A stretch of DNA of 64,000 nt, from positions 593,873-657,872 of the forward strand of contig CAUYUJ010017971.1 of the NCBI GenBank assembly GCA_963575745.1, written 5' to 3'. The first letter of the stretch is position 1, and every line of letters begins with the position of its first letter. A program made the position numbers and the translations under genes. The notes beneath the pieces were generated by a model. That model did no database searches and had not been told where the DNA came from. It saw only the letters and a program-made list of their open reading frames with translations. This DNA is from Prorocentrum cordatum (taxonomy: Eukaryota; Sar; Dinophyceae; Prorocentrales; Prorocentraceae). This document shows positions 52,505 through 63,094 of the stretch, in pieces.

Positions 52505-53055
52505 CACGAAGTAGGCCACGAAGGGCAACAGCGGGGACACGAAGGGAATGCGTATGGAGCCACGAAGAGCGCGAACGAGTGGGGGCCACGAAGCGCAGAT
52601 AATGCGGGGCCACAGAAGGCAAGGATGGGGCCACTGAGGGTAGCAACTGGGCCACGTAGGACAGATGCATATGGGGCCACCACGGGCGCGAACGAGCGGG
52701 GGCCACGAAGGGCATACATATATGGGGCCACGAAGGGCAGCGAGGGGGCCACGAAGGTATGCAACGGGGCCACGAAGAGCAGCGAGGGGGCCACGAAGGG
52801 CTGCAACGGGGCCACGAAGGGCTGCGACACGAAGGGCAGCGAGGGGGCCACGAAGGGCTGCAACGGGACCACGAAACAAAGCGAGGGGGCCACGAAAGAC
52901 TGCAACGGGGCCACGAAGGGCAGCGATGAGGCCACGAGGGGCTGCAACGGGGCCACGAAGGGCAGCGAGGGGGCCACGAAGGGCTGCAACGGAGCCACGA
53001 AACAAAGCGAGGGGGCCACGAAGGGCTGCAACGGGGCCACGAAAGGCAGCGAGAT
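52505..53055. repeat. 21-bp minisatellite (GGGGCCACGAAGGGC...)
   Basis: About 25 copies of GGGGCCACGAAGGGCAGCGA or GGGGCCACGAAGGGCTGCAA, alternating into 42-bp pairs on the right side. The plus frame stays open ([14 protein letters not shown]), but there is no sign of a gene beyond the repeat. Confidence 0.9.
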
Positions 53056-53079
53056 CCCGATTCCTACGTAATCTGTGAG

Positions 53080-53345
53080 GGAGTCCTAAGCGTGAGCGCG
53101 ACTCCTGGGTGCCTGGGTGTCGGGAGCGCGGCGCTTAAGTAAATTGCAAGAAATTCCAACGCAAGGGCGCTATTCTTCAGTAAATTGCAAGCAAGTCCCC
53201 AGCGAGAGCGCGACTCCAGAGCGCTGGGAGAATAAATTCTAAGGAAGTCCCAAGCGAGAGCGCGATTCCTGATTAAAACGCGGGGAAGTCTCGGGCGGGA
53301 GCGGGGGTCCTGGCTAAATTGTGAAGAAGTCTCAGGCGGGAACCG
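53080..53345. repeat. 40-60-bp degenerate tandem repeat
   Basis: Six copies around AAGTCCCAAGCGAGAGCGCG with AT-rich spacers (GTAAATTGCAAG). Confidence 0.75.
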
Positions 53346-53505
53346 CTGTTGTTGTAAACCGGGGGCCAACGACACAGTTTGACCCCCAAGACTTTCCCTG
53401 ATAAGAAACAAGGTGCTAGCCCCGGGAAGGGCACTTCAATACAAAACAAAACAATGTTCACCGGACGGGGGGATCAACAATAATTACTCTTCAGGAATGA
53501 GAGTT

Positions 53506-53573
53506 CAACAACAACAACAGCAGCAGCAGCAGCAGCAACAACAACAACAACAACCACAACCACAACCACAACC

Positions 53574-53646
<73 letters not shown>

Positions 53647-53648
53647 CG
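53506..53648. repeat. (CAA)n array
   Basis: CAA with CAG and CCA variants. Confidence 0.95.
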
Positions 53649-54751
53649 CAACGAGCATAATCCTCACCACGGATCCGCACTTAAGACACGCACCCAGGGA
53701 CAATGAATGACCGTTCGGCCCCCTCACTCTGATTCTCAGATACTCTCGAATCCAAAAACTCACGCAAGCGGACCAAGCGCACACTTACAGCACAAGCCTG
53801 CAGGCACGAGAGCAGCAAAAACGCGAGCAAGTGCAAGCACGCGGGCAGGCATGAAAATCTACACAAGTACATGCAGGAAAGCAAGCAAGCGCAACAAAAT
53901 GTTCCTCGCAATCCCCCAGGGCTGATATCGTGAATGGCGTAAGACCTACCTGTGCCACTTGTTTGCGAGACCCGTGAGCTAGCGTCGCGCCCCGAGACTT
54001 ACGCTTGCGCTCGGGGGGGGGGGGGACAGATCGAGCAGCTTCCCGATGACCTGGGCCATGGAATGATTCCCCGCCATGCCTCCGGCGATGCCGCTGCAGC
54101 CCTCCAGCGGGCCCCAAACAGCCACCGAGAGCGGATTAGCAGGATCAGCAGCTTCTGCGCAGCCAGGCCCCACGAGCGCGACGAAGCCACCACACAGGGC
54201 GGCACGAGGCGTCGAGCCTGGGCCGCCCTGGGCCGAACAGCGGACAAAACGGGGGGGGGGGGGGGGGGCGCTTCTCTGCCCGTGGGCCCCCGGACACAGG
54301 TCAGACGTCCGACGTTTGAGCAGGGACCGACCGTCCCTGCATTCCTATAGGCCTCCCACGACAGGTTCTTCGAACCCAAACATGCTCTAAGAACATAACA
54401 ATGCTGTTACAACAGAAGCCCGATATGTTAAAACAAGACAACACCGGCTAGAAATGCTCTGAGAACACGTCGTAGACGCCACAAGAGGTTCTTAGAACAT
54501 TCTCTGGTGGACCCATAGGCGAGCCAGGACGCTTCGCCGCTGCTCGAGACCTCCGCCGGGGCCCGCCCGCGCGGAGCTGCCCCGCGCGAGGGCCGCGGCC
54601 GTGACGGGGCCCCCGCCGCGAGAGCGCCCCAGGCCCGAGGCTCTGCTCGCGCGGGCGGCGCGTCCCCCCGATCGCCCCACGTGTCGGCGCCCGGCCGCCG
54701 GTCGAGGGTCGACCCGGGAGCAATCCCTCGAAGGCGACGCCCTTCCTGGAG
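53649..54751. other. No gene seen
   Basis: Mixed DNA with G runs at 54015-54026 and 54252-54268. CAAGC-rich at 53790-53910. Nothing assignable. Confidence 0.5.
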
Positions 54752-54759
54752 CGCCACAC

Positions 54760-54921
54760 CTGCGTTGGGCCTGTCCCTCTGCAGGGGGGATATCTCAAAG
54801 ATTGTTCAGAAACAGTCAGGGGAGGATGTTTGGACCAGTTTCGCATGTTTGGGGGGTATTACTGGTGCATGTTTTACCTGTCGTCCAAAATCCGCCTGTA
54901 GGGGGGACACGCCCGACCTGA
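54760..54921. mobile_element. M1e, hAT-like element
   Basis: The left end GTTGGGCCTGTCCCTCTGCA and the inverted right end ATCCGCCTGTAGGGGGGACA then CGCCCGACCTGA. Flanks CGCCACAC (54752-54759) and CGCCACCC (54922-54929) match at 7 of 8 bases. Confidence 0.7.
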
Positions 54922-54929
54922 CGCCACCC

Positions 54930-55454
54930 AGGGCTCGAGTAGGGCATCGACTACACCATGGATTTACCCGAACATGGTTTTCTCGCCGAATGTGGTACAA
55001 TAGATGCGTGCACAGTGTCCGTGTATAAATCGAGAAGCACTGCACACACTCTTCGTAGAGTCGGCGAACAAATCAATTCTGGGGCAGATCAATTCTGTAG
55101 TCGATCTCCTCCTCGAAGGGTGACTGGCCGTGAACTCTGGCGGCGCACACCACGGGTTGGGCCTCCAGAGAAGGCAGGGGGGGTCTCCACCAAGGCAGCA
55201 CCTCCAGAAGCCTCCGGGCCCCCCCGAGAAGGCCCTGCCTTCTAAGAAACGAAGAAGGTCAAGGGATACCAACACCCGGGGAGCGTTCTGACCAGGATCC
55301 CGAAACAAACCCAGCGTTGGCGACAAAGGTAAGGGCAGCGATGCTTCCCCATCTGATAGAAGGCCACCCCCGTCGCGCCACCACCCTTGTGCGCGCGGCC
55401 AACGAGGGGGAACGACAGGGGAGACCAGCTCAAGGTGGGGGGAGCGGGCATCGA
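54930..55454. other. No gene seen
   Basis: Unassigned DNA. Open frames are short and without motifs. Confidence 0.5.
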
Positions 55455-55910
55455 GCCTGGATCGGCGATGCATCGCCGACACGTCGGCGATAGGCCTCCG
55501 ATAGCCTGATAGCGACACCGCACGTTCCTGGGCGGGGTGGACTATCAGGACCCTATCGGCGTTGAATTGTTCGTGCCGACCTGGGCCCCCCCTGAACGCC
55601 CGCGGCGAAGCGCAGCTGCTACAATGCATCCCGAGGAAAGAAAAGCGCCGAGAACCGACGAAAACGTCCGACAACCTCGAACCTCGAACCCAAAGCTCCC
55701 CCCCCCCGAGCCAGTCCCCCCTGTCGTTGCCCCTGAAACCCAAACCTCCGACGTCATGATTGTTTCATAACGTCGCGCCCCAGAGGTACCCACTCCCTGG
55801 GACCAGTTTTTCATCCTGAGTCGTCTTTTGACAGTCCCGAGGCCCGGCGAGGGCCCCCACGGGCCCCAGATTTTTTCATGACTCGAGGGGGTCTGGGGGC
55901 GTCTCCGCCC
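55455..55910 (+). repeat. Dispersed two-block repeat, copy 1
   Basis: Block 1 (55455-55565) has GGATCGGCGATGCATCGCCG and CTATCAGGACCCTATCGGCG. Block 2 (55750-55910) has CCCAGAGGTACCC and GGACCAGTTTTTCATCC. Both recur in the same order at 63095-63195 and 63748-63860. Confidence 0.75.
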
Positions 55911-56059
55911 ACCCCCCTTGCATAGGTCGGGCATGTCCCCCTACAGGCGGATTTTGGACGAAAAATTATAAATGGTGGAAAAAACGCCGAAAATGATCAA
56001 CAAATCGTCCCCAGCCTATTTTTCACATAGGGGTCCGTGCCCCGCCGATTTTGGTCGCA

Positions 56060-56165
56060 CGCTGGGTTCCCGGGCTCCCGGTTCCAAGTTCCTGGGTTCC
56101 CAGTTCCGGGTTCCGGGCCGATTTGGAAGGGCGGCGAGGTTCCTGGGTTCCCGGGTTCCTGGTCG
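56060..56165. repeat. GGTTCC-rich repeat inside M1f
   Basis: Variants of GGGTTCCCGGGTTCCTGG in tandem. Confidence 0.7.
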
Positions 56166-56175
56166 ATCTTCTTAT

Positions 56176-56435
56176 CAATCGGTCTTACCATCGATCTCAT
56201 TACCCACTTCTCTATCGATCTCACCAGCGAAATCACAATCGATCTCACTATCGATCTCACAGGCGACCTCACTAGAGATCGCATGAGCGATCTCGTGATC
56301 GATCTCACTATCGATCTCATTGAATCGATGTCACTCTCGGTCTCACGATCGACCTTACAATCGTCCTCACTATCGATTCCTCTATCGATCTCATTATCGA
56401 TCTCACAATCGATCTCAAGATCCCTCGTATCAATT
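56176..56435. repeat. 12-bp minisatellite inside M1f
   Basis: About 20 variants of ATCGATCTCACT. The Ile-Asp-Leu-Thr repeat frame is an artefact. Confidence 0.85.
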
Positions 56436-56648
56436 TCCAAATCATCCACTGATTGGGTTTTCTCCAGTGTAATTGAACATTCCTCCTGTAGAGGGACACG
56501 CCCAACGTAACCCTTGCCTCCGGGAGCCCGCGCGCGCAAGCCGGCGCACCGCTCCAACGGAGCTCACCCCGGCCCCCCCCCCAAGGGAAACCAGGGGGCT
56601 CGGGGGAGGAAATCCACTCTTCCCTGTGGTTTTTGGCCTCCGCCTGGG

Positions 56649-57066
56649 GAAGGAGGAGGAGGAGGAGGAGGAGGAGGAGGAGGAGGAGGAGAGGAAGGAG
56701 GAGGAGGAGGAAGAGGAGGAGGAAGGAGGAGGAGGAGGAGGAAAAGGAGAGGAGGAGGAGGAGAAGGGGGAGGAGGAGGGGGGAGGAGGAGGGGGAGGAG
56801 GAGGAGGAGGGAGGAGGAGGAGGAGGTGAGGGAGGAGGAGGAGGGAGGAGGGGGGAGGAGAGGAGGAGGAGGAGGAGAAGGAGGAGGAGAAAAGGGGGAG
56901 GAGGAGGGGGGAGGAGGAGGGGGGAGGACGAGGAGGAGGAGGAGGAGGAGGAGGAGGCGAGGAGGAGGAGAGGAGAAGGAGGAGGAGGAGGAGAAGGGGG
57001 AGGAGGAGGGGGAGGAGGAGGGGGAGGACGAGGAGGAGGAGGAGGAGGAGGAGGAGGAGGTGGAGG
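56649..57066. repeat. (GAG)n array
   Basis: A 418-bp impure GAG/GGA array with GGGGGA variants, the longest of its kind here. Confidence 0.95.
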
Positions 57067-57354
57067 AGGTTGGAGCGTCTGGGGGGGCCGCGTGTCAATC
57101 CAGCCTATCGCCTCTGTGGGCGGGGCCTCCTGCGGCGCTGACCACCGAGGGGCATTTCAACTGCCTGAAGTGCAGCGCGAGCGAGCGAGCGAGCGTCATT
57201 ATCCTGAAACGGCGGAACACGGGTTTTGCTCTCTTGGTGAGCTAACCTATAAAGATGGAAATCCGCCGATCCGGCGTGTGAGTTTCTGAGAGCGAGGGCT
57301 TGAGCTTGCTCAAGCTTCGCTCTGGAGTGGAGGGGGGGGGGGGGGGGGGGGCGC

Positions 57355-57680
57355 GCGCTTTTACAGAGAAGCCCCCTGTAGATGCGCCCAGGGGGTGGCG
57401 CGCGGGATTTGCTGCTTTTACAGGGGGATGCTCTGTAGATTCGCTCATGGGCATTAGTTGCTTGCGATATTTGCTGGTTCTACAGACGGGCCCTCTGTAG
57501 ACGCGCTCGACGAGCGGCTGGTTCGCTGCTTTTACAGAAGGACCTTCTGTAGATGCACTCAAGGGCATTGCAGATTTGCTGCTTTTACAAAAGGATTCTC
57601 TGTAGCTTGTATACGCGCTCAGAAGGTCGCGGATTCGCTGCTTTGACAGAGTGGCCCTCAGTATATACGCTCAAGAAATG
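57355..57680. repeat. Tandem hairpin repeat, six units
   Basis: Units of 53-62 bp, each with TGCTTTTACAGA, a short loop, then TCTGTAGATGCGCTC. Most can fold as TTACAGAAGG / CCTTCTGTAG. The stems keep pairing while loops differ. Confidence 0.8.
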
Positions 57681-57789
57681 GCGCTCAGAAATGTAGATCC
57701 TCTGCATTCCTATGGGATCCTCCCCCCGGGAACTTTTTTCCGGGGCCCTCCGACGACGGCGACGGCGACGGCGACGATGTCCACCTCCA

Positions 57790-58130
57790 AGCCCCCCCCA
57801 CTAGGCACTCCCCAGCGCCCTTTCTTTCGATTCGGATATTTCCGGAAGTCCCGTCAGCTCGTTGTTCGAAAGCCCCGGGGGTCCAAAAAACACATCCCCC
57901 GACTGCGTCGCACTCCTCGGCGCTCCCTAATGCCATTTGTGTCAATTTGGCGATGTGGACATTTCTGGAGGTCTTGGAAATCCGTTTGTGGAGGTCCCAG
58001 GGGTCCAAAAAACACATGCCCCCTACTCCATCGCACTCCTCGGCGCTCCCCGGCGCCATTTCCCGACTCGGAGATTTCCCAGAATTCCTGAACATCGGTA
58101 TTGGAAGTCGGGGTCCACAAACGCTTCCTC
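57790..58130. repeat. Tandem repeat of about 123 bp
   Basis: GGGGTCCAAAAAACACATCC followed by CGCACTCCTCGGCGCTCCC occurs at 57878 and again about 123 bp later, with a partial copy before. About 2.5 units. Confidence 0.85.
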
Positions 58131-58329
58131 CCATGGAAACCCGAGTCGGGGGCCTTATCAAGCCGTGCGCCGTCGCCGCGCCGTCGCCGCCGTGCCCGCC
58201 GCGTCCTGCGCGGAACGGCACGCGCACGCGCACGTGCGCACAAGTGTGCCCTGCGCAGGCAACTAATTACGCACGATGATGTGGATAGATGTGGTTCGAT
58301 TTTCAGTGTCCGCGCGTGGTCTCGCGCGC

Positions 58330-58495
58330 TTCCGTCAGAACGGTGTCGCGACTACTTCATGCTAATTGTTGGCAGAAGCCTCGATTACCTCACGCGAGCG
58401 CGGGTGTCGCTCCATCCGCCGAGCGGTGTCGCTACAACCCTATGCTCACATGTTGCAGAGACCAGGACTACCTCACGCAAGTGCGCGCTCCTTCG
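58330..58495. repeat. Tandem duplication of about 90 bp
   Basis: CGGTGTCGC and TACCTCACGCGAGCGCG recur as CGGTGTCGC and TACCTCACGCAAGTGCGCG about 90 bp on. The second copy overlaps the end of the 196-codon frame. Confidence 0.7.
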
Positions 58496-59063
58496 CTTCG
58501 TCGTGGAATTCCTTCGCCTTCTTGCACAAGGGCGTTCCTTTAGCAAGACTCGCGTTGCCTGGCAACCCTAATTCAGCCCGGGCCTTCGCGACACTGTCCT
58601 TCCACGATTGCGTATACTTCGCCTTATCCACGCCAGCTGCCTTCGCTCTCGAACTTTTCGGCCTGACCTTCCAGAGCTGTTTTGCTGTTTCATCAGTGTT
58701 CCGCAACACCATCGACACGTGCTTCCCCGGCAAAGCCTGCCCGGCGACACCCGCTGCAGCTATGCATCGTTCTAAGTGTTCCAAACTCGCAAGAGCATTG
58801 TGGCCTACGCGATTCCAGTCTGCTTCAGGTTTCCCCTCCCCGTCATCACACCCACAGCAATACGTGATATTTTTGTGCCGCGATAGTGCCTTCTCAGCCT
58901 CGCTTGCCCGCTGTGGCCCGGCATGTTTTGCCTTGTTCACCTCGTGTGGCCTCCGAGTCGCAGCCGGCTCGCCCTCAATCTCTGCATCCTCTTGCACCGC
59001 GGTGCCGCTTGAGGCTGCTATGGCTCTGCGTTTCGCGGGCGCCTTCCCTTTCGCCACCGCCAT
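58473..59063 (-). CDS. Lys-rich 196-aa protein, unknown
   Basis: The cleanest small gene candidate in the window: ATG at 59063, TGA at 58473, no internal break. The N-terminus is basic (MAVAKGKAPAKRRAIAAS). An acidic stretch follows, then a charged segment (EVNKAKHAGPQRASEAEKAL). Next is a Cys cluster, YCCGCDDGEGKPEADWNR, with later His and Cys (ALASLEHLERC), perhaps a metal site. The C-terminal third is Lys/Ala-rich (YTQSWKDSVAKARAEL; GTPLCKKAKEFHDEAKER). I do not recognise the family. There is no signal peptide or membrane segment. No intron is evident, which would suit a reinserted cDNA. The basic ends would suit a nuclear or nucleic-acid-binding protein, which is inference. Confidence 0.55.
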   Translation of the reverse strand: MAVAKGKAPAKRRAIAASSGTAVQEDAEIEGEPAATRRPHEVNKAKHAGPQRASEAEKALSRHKNITYCCGCDDGEGKPEADWNRVGHNALASLEHLERCIAAAGVAGQALPGKHVSMVLRNTDETAKQLWKVRPKSSRAKAAGVDKAKYTQSWKDSVAKARAELGLPGNASLAKGTPLCKKAKEFHDEAKERALA

Positions 59064-59235
59064 TGGGATACAGACTTGAAAGCAAAGGTGTGGAATAAGC
59101 TTGGACCTCGACGGCTACAGGCCCACAACACTGAACCTGCCTCTCCCCCGCCTCCTCCTCCAACTCTTCCTAACCGTAGTCACCACGTCACCACCCTTCT
59201 CGTCCCTATCATCCTATTTGTCATTATCGAAGACA

Positions 59236-59347
59236 CCACCATCGTCATCCTCATCATCATCATCCTTATCATCGTCATCCTCATCATCGTCGTCATCCTT
59301 ATCATCGTCATCGTCGTCATCAGCATCGTCATCGTCGTCGTCATCGA

Positions 59348-59400
<53 letters not shown>

Positions 59401-59438
59401 GCATCATCATCATCATTATCATCATCATCATCATCATC

Positions 59439-59492
<54 letters not shown>

Positions 59493-59575
59493 GTCGTCAA
59501 CGTCATCGGCATCAGCATCATCATCACCAACAGCATCTTCATCACCATCCACCGCCATCTACAACCTCATCAATT
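59236..59575. repeat. (ATC)n array
   Basis: Long ATC/TCA microsatellite with GTC and TTA interruptions. The poly-Ile, poly-Asp, poly-Met and poly-Ser frames are artefacts. Confidence 0.95.
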
Positions 59576-59675
59576 GGAGCTGCTGCAACTGAGCAGGCTC
59601 GACTGGCACGGTCGCAGGACTTGCCGCAGGCAGCTGGATACCTTGTGCGCCGCAGAAAGCATTACGGAGAGGGGT

Positions 59676-59840
59676 AAGTGGGCGGGGGGGGGAGGTGGGA
59701 GAGGAGGGGAGGGGAGAAAGGGGGGAGGGTTGTGGGGAGGGAGGGCGGCGGAAGGAGGGAGGGGAAGCAGGGTGGGGGGGAGGGATCTGGGGAGGGAGAT
59801 GGGGAGGGAGGGAGGGAGGAAAACAGGGAGGGAGGGAAAG
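59676..59840. repeat. G/A-rich (GGGA)n tract
   Basis: GGGAGGGAGG-type DNA that marks the 3' side of LINE D. The LINE D frame reads through it as a Pro/Ser/Leu-rich tail. Confidence 0.8.
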
Positions 59841-62387
59841 AAGAGGGATAGTCGAATCGCAACACGCCGAACGCCCCGGATCGGCGGCACAGGCCGGAGG
59901 CCATTACAATAACAGGCAGTGAATTTGAACGCCTCGGGGGAGGGGTGGATCAGGCCCAGTGCTAGGAGGGGGTCCAAAAACGGGGGCGCTGGAAGGTCAG
60001 CGTTTAATTGACTGCGGACGAGCATATACATCGGGTCGCACCAGCAAAAGTAGTGCTTAAGCGAGTCACGAGCCCCAGGACATCCCCAGACGCACCGCCT
60101 GTACGGGCTGCGCATCCTAGACTCGGTGATCCAACCCCCTCCCCAGGTCTTAATGCAAGCACTGCGCCAGGACGGCGGGATGCGATGCATCACCGAGGCA
60201 ACGGCCGACCAGTCGATCGCCGCAGCGTCGACAGCGTGGACCCCAAACCAGCGCTGGAGGCGCTCTTGCAGGCGGAGGTGGAGGCGCGGGAGACGAGCGT
60301 CAGAGCGAAGGTACGAACCGAGGAGGGAGGAGTAAAGGAGGTGTTGTGGCCGCACACGCCGCAGGAGAGCCTGGCGCTCGTCTCCTGCAGCTTGGCTGGC
60401 GCGCCTGCGGTGGGCCTCGCGGGAGGCGGCCGCAAGGAGGGCGCGCACGGCCGTCGCGCGGGGGCTCGTGCCGCGGCACGACGCCGCTCTCTCTAGCGTC
60501 ACGGCAATGGCCTCAGATTGCCACCAGCTGGGCCACGGGCAGCCACGGACCGTCCGCACCAGGGGCAGGTGCCGCATCGCAGCCCCGCGGAGCTGCCGCG
60601 AGGCCGTGCGCCAGGAGCCCAGCGTGACCACCGCCGCCCGCACGAGCGCTGCCTCGCACATGGTCGTGGCGGAGGGGATCTGCGGGCCGCCGACGGTGTC
60701 GAGCTCATGCCACTTTCCATCTCCCAGGAAGCTGCCTGGCAGGCGGAGCAGGTGCGCCAGCCTCCCTCGCTCGAGCTCCTTCAGGGAGTCGGGGGCCTCC
60801 ATCATCTGCGCCTTGAATGACAGGACGGACACGCAGCGCTCCTTGTACAGGAGGCTGGCAGCATGCAGGCCCGCGCGGCTCCTGGGGATCTCCCCGACGC
60901 GCTCGGAGTACTTCTTCATCGGCACACGCCATTGTGCCTCCTGCGTGACCCCAGGTCCCAGCAACACGCCCAGGTACTCGAGGTGGTCCACGATTGGGAA
61001 CGCCTCCCAGTCCTTGTCCGCGGCAATCAGGGAGTCCCGCGCTAGCTCCTGCGCGTCAGCACGCTGCGGGTCACCCAGCGGGATGGCGCGGCACTTCGCA
61101 GGCTTGATCAGCAGGCCCGCCAGGAGCTTCGCGCCGCGGAAGACGCGGGCCAGCGTGAGCAGTCCGCGTTGGGACATCACCGCCGCGCCCAGGTCGTCGG
61201 CGCACCATCTCGAGATGCCCCTACGCTTGGAGTCCAGGTTGGCCTTCAGGTCCTGCCCGAACGGGTGGACGGCGAGGACGAACAGAGTGCCACTTGCGGG
61301 GTCGCCCTGGAGGATGCCCGAGCGCACCGAGTAGAGGGCAGCCCTCGTACGCGAGGCCGCGAGGGAGACGACCCCGTCGTAGTTGACCTTCAGGGCGTCC
61401 TGGAGCCCCTGGGGGGCGGCCATGGCGCGGAGCGCGCCGAAGAGCCAGTCCTGCGCGATGCTCGGGAAGGCCTGGCCCCAGTCGAAGGAGATGAGGAAGG
61501 GGGAGTCACCGTGCCTCGCAGCCTTGGAGAGCACGCGGGAGTGCGTGTCTAGCTCGACTATGTTGTCGCAGAAGTTGCGTCCGCAGATGAAGCCTCTCTG
61601 CGTGTCCACGCAGTGCCACTCCGCCACCTTCTTCATGCATGAATTGAGGGCCCACATGACGGCCTTCTTGGACGTGTTCTCGAGCGCCAGTGGGCGGGTC
61701 TCACCAGCGCGCCTGAGGACCTCCTGCGGGTCATCAGCACGCGCTCCCTTGGCGGGGAAGACGGCGATGGAGAAGTTCCACTCCTGGCGCATGGGGAGTC
61801 CCTCCAGTTGCCACACCGACGCCTCCGCCAGCGTGTCGACCCCCAACGGCGTGAGAAGCCAGGCCCTAGCGCCGAGACCGTCTGGACCAGGGGCTGACTT
61901 GCGGGCCCTGCGGAGCGCCAAGGCCACGGTGCGTGCCGAGGGGGGCACGATCGAGGCCCAGTCAGCACCTTGGATGCCGTAGCGTCGGAGATACCCATCC
62001 TGGAGCTCCCGACGACGCAGAACCACACGAGGAGCATCTCGCGGGAGAGGGACCATGATGCCGTCCTGGAAGGACATGGGGATGACGTTCGAGTTGGAGG
62101 CAAGGTTGCGCATCATTTCCTCGGCTGACTGCTTCCGCTTTGCCACGTCGTCACCGAAGACGCCTCGCCAGTAGCCCGCTAGCGCCCTCTGAATATCCTG
62201 CTCCGATCTTGCAACCGTGCCGTCATCCAGCTCAATGCCCCCGAGGAAGCGACGTGCCGATGTAGGAGCCCATAGGGCCGCACGCCGTCGCAGGGCCCTT
62301 TGCTGCCTTACAAGAGCTGCTTTGTTGGACTCGACTGGCTCCCCGTCAATGTCACGTTGATGCAGGCGGAGTATTTCTTGCAGTTCA
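59841..62387 (-). CDS. LINE D reverse transcriptase
   Basis: About 850 codons of uninterrupted reverse transcriptase, the only unbroken one here. It opens near LQEILRLHQRDIDGEP. Motifs in order: ARKSAPGPDGLGARAWL; FSIAVFPAKGARADD and ETRPLALENTSKKAVMWAL; RGFICGRNFCDNI; LISFDWGQAFPSIAQDWLFG (motif A, about 61490-61440); SGILQGDPASGTLFVLAVHP (motif B); RWCADDLGAAV (motif C, DD, about 61215-61190); KPAKCRAIPL; LEYLGVLLG. A Cys/His knuckle near the end, CVWGCPGARDSLKHYFCWC, lies at about 60100-60035. No endonuclease or RNase H is joined to it. The frame runs upstream into a GGA array as poly-Leu, so the 5' part is lost. A start codon cannot be chosen. Confidence 0.85.
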
Positions 62388-62581
62388 GGAGGAGGTGGTG
62401 GAGGAGGAGGAGGAGGAGGAGAAGGAGGAGGAGGAGGAGGGGGAGGAGGAGGGGGGAGGAGGAGGGGGAGGAGGAGGAGGAGGAGGAGGAGGAGGAGGAG
62501 GAGGAGGAGGAGGAGGAGGAGGAGGAGGAGGAGGAGGAGGAGGAGGAGGAGGAGGAGGAGGAGGAGGAGGAGGAGGAGGAG
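62388..62581. repeat. (GGA)n array at the 5' edge of LINE D
   Basis: About 60 GGA units. The reverse transcriptase homology stops here. Confidence 0.95.
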
Positions 62582-62639
62582 TGGTCGTCCGAGGGCGCCC
62601 CCAGGACGACAGAGAGACGAGGCAGAGTGAGAAAGACCT

Positions 62640-63085
62640 TCCTGGGCGTATGTGCTTGGGGCGGGGTTTTCCTGGGCCGGGGACATGCAAGTACCAGGGC
62701 CAGAGCCCAAAGGCAATAACGAAAAAAGTCTTTGGGGAGACTCTGACCGAGCCATGGCTAGGAGACCAGGGCGGGAGCCCGAACCTGCTTGGGGAACTCT
62801 TTTGCTGGGCCGGGGCCAACGCAACTGTCCCTGGCATGCGGGGGACAAGGACATCCCCGGCATGCCCCCGGCGTGCCAGGGACAAGTGTCCCCAGCATGC
62901 CGGGACATGTACTGGGGCCAGAGCCCAAAGGCAAGATATCTAGTAAAGAAAAATGTGTTTGGGGTGTCCTTTTCTGGGCCCTGGTCGGGAAACCCGGGCT
63001 GGAGCCCATAGGCATTCAGATTGTAAAGGAGAATGTGTGTTGGGGAGTGCTTTTCCTGGGCCTGGGCCGAAGCAACTCAGGGAGG
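62640..63085. repeat. Degenerate tandem repeat with hairpin
   Basis: Variants of TTTTCCTGGGCCGGG, GGGCCAGAGCCCAAAGGCAA (62697 and 62915) and GTGTTTGGGG recur at 85-215 bp. At about 62853-62907, TCCCCGGCATGC pairs with GCATGCCGGGA. Confidence 0.65.
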
Positions 63086-63094
63086 GAAACATCG

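Larger units (their letters stand above)
55923..56510. mobile_element. M1f, hAT-like element
   Basis: The left end TAGGTCGGGCATGTCCCCCT and right end TTCCTCCTGTAGAGGGACAC then GCCCAACGTAA. Flanks CCCTTGCA (55915-55922) and CCCTTGCC (56511-56518) match at 7 of 8. The family motif TCGTCCCC is present. Two minisatellites fill the centre. Confidence 0.8.

Noticed and set aside
62640-62908. The N-terminal part of the long LINE D frame as protein.
   Set aside because: It translates a degenerate tandem repeat and a GGA array (poly-Leu, poly-Pro). Reverse transcriptase similarity starts only below 62388.
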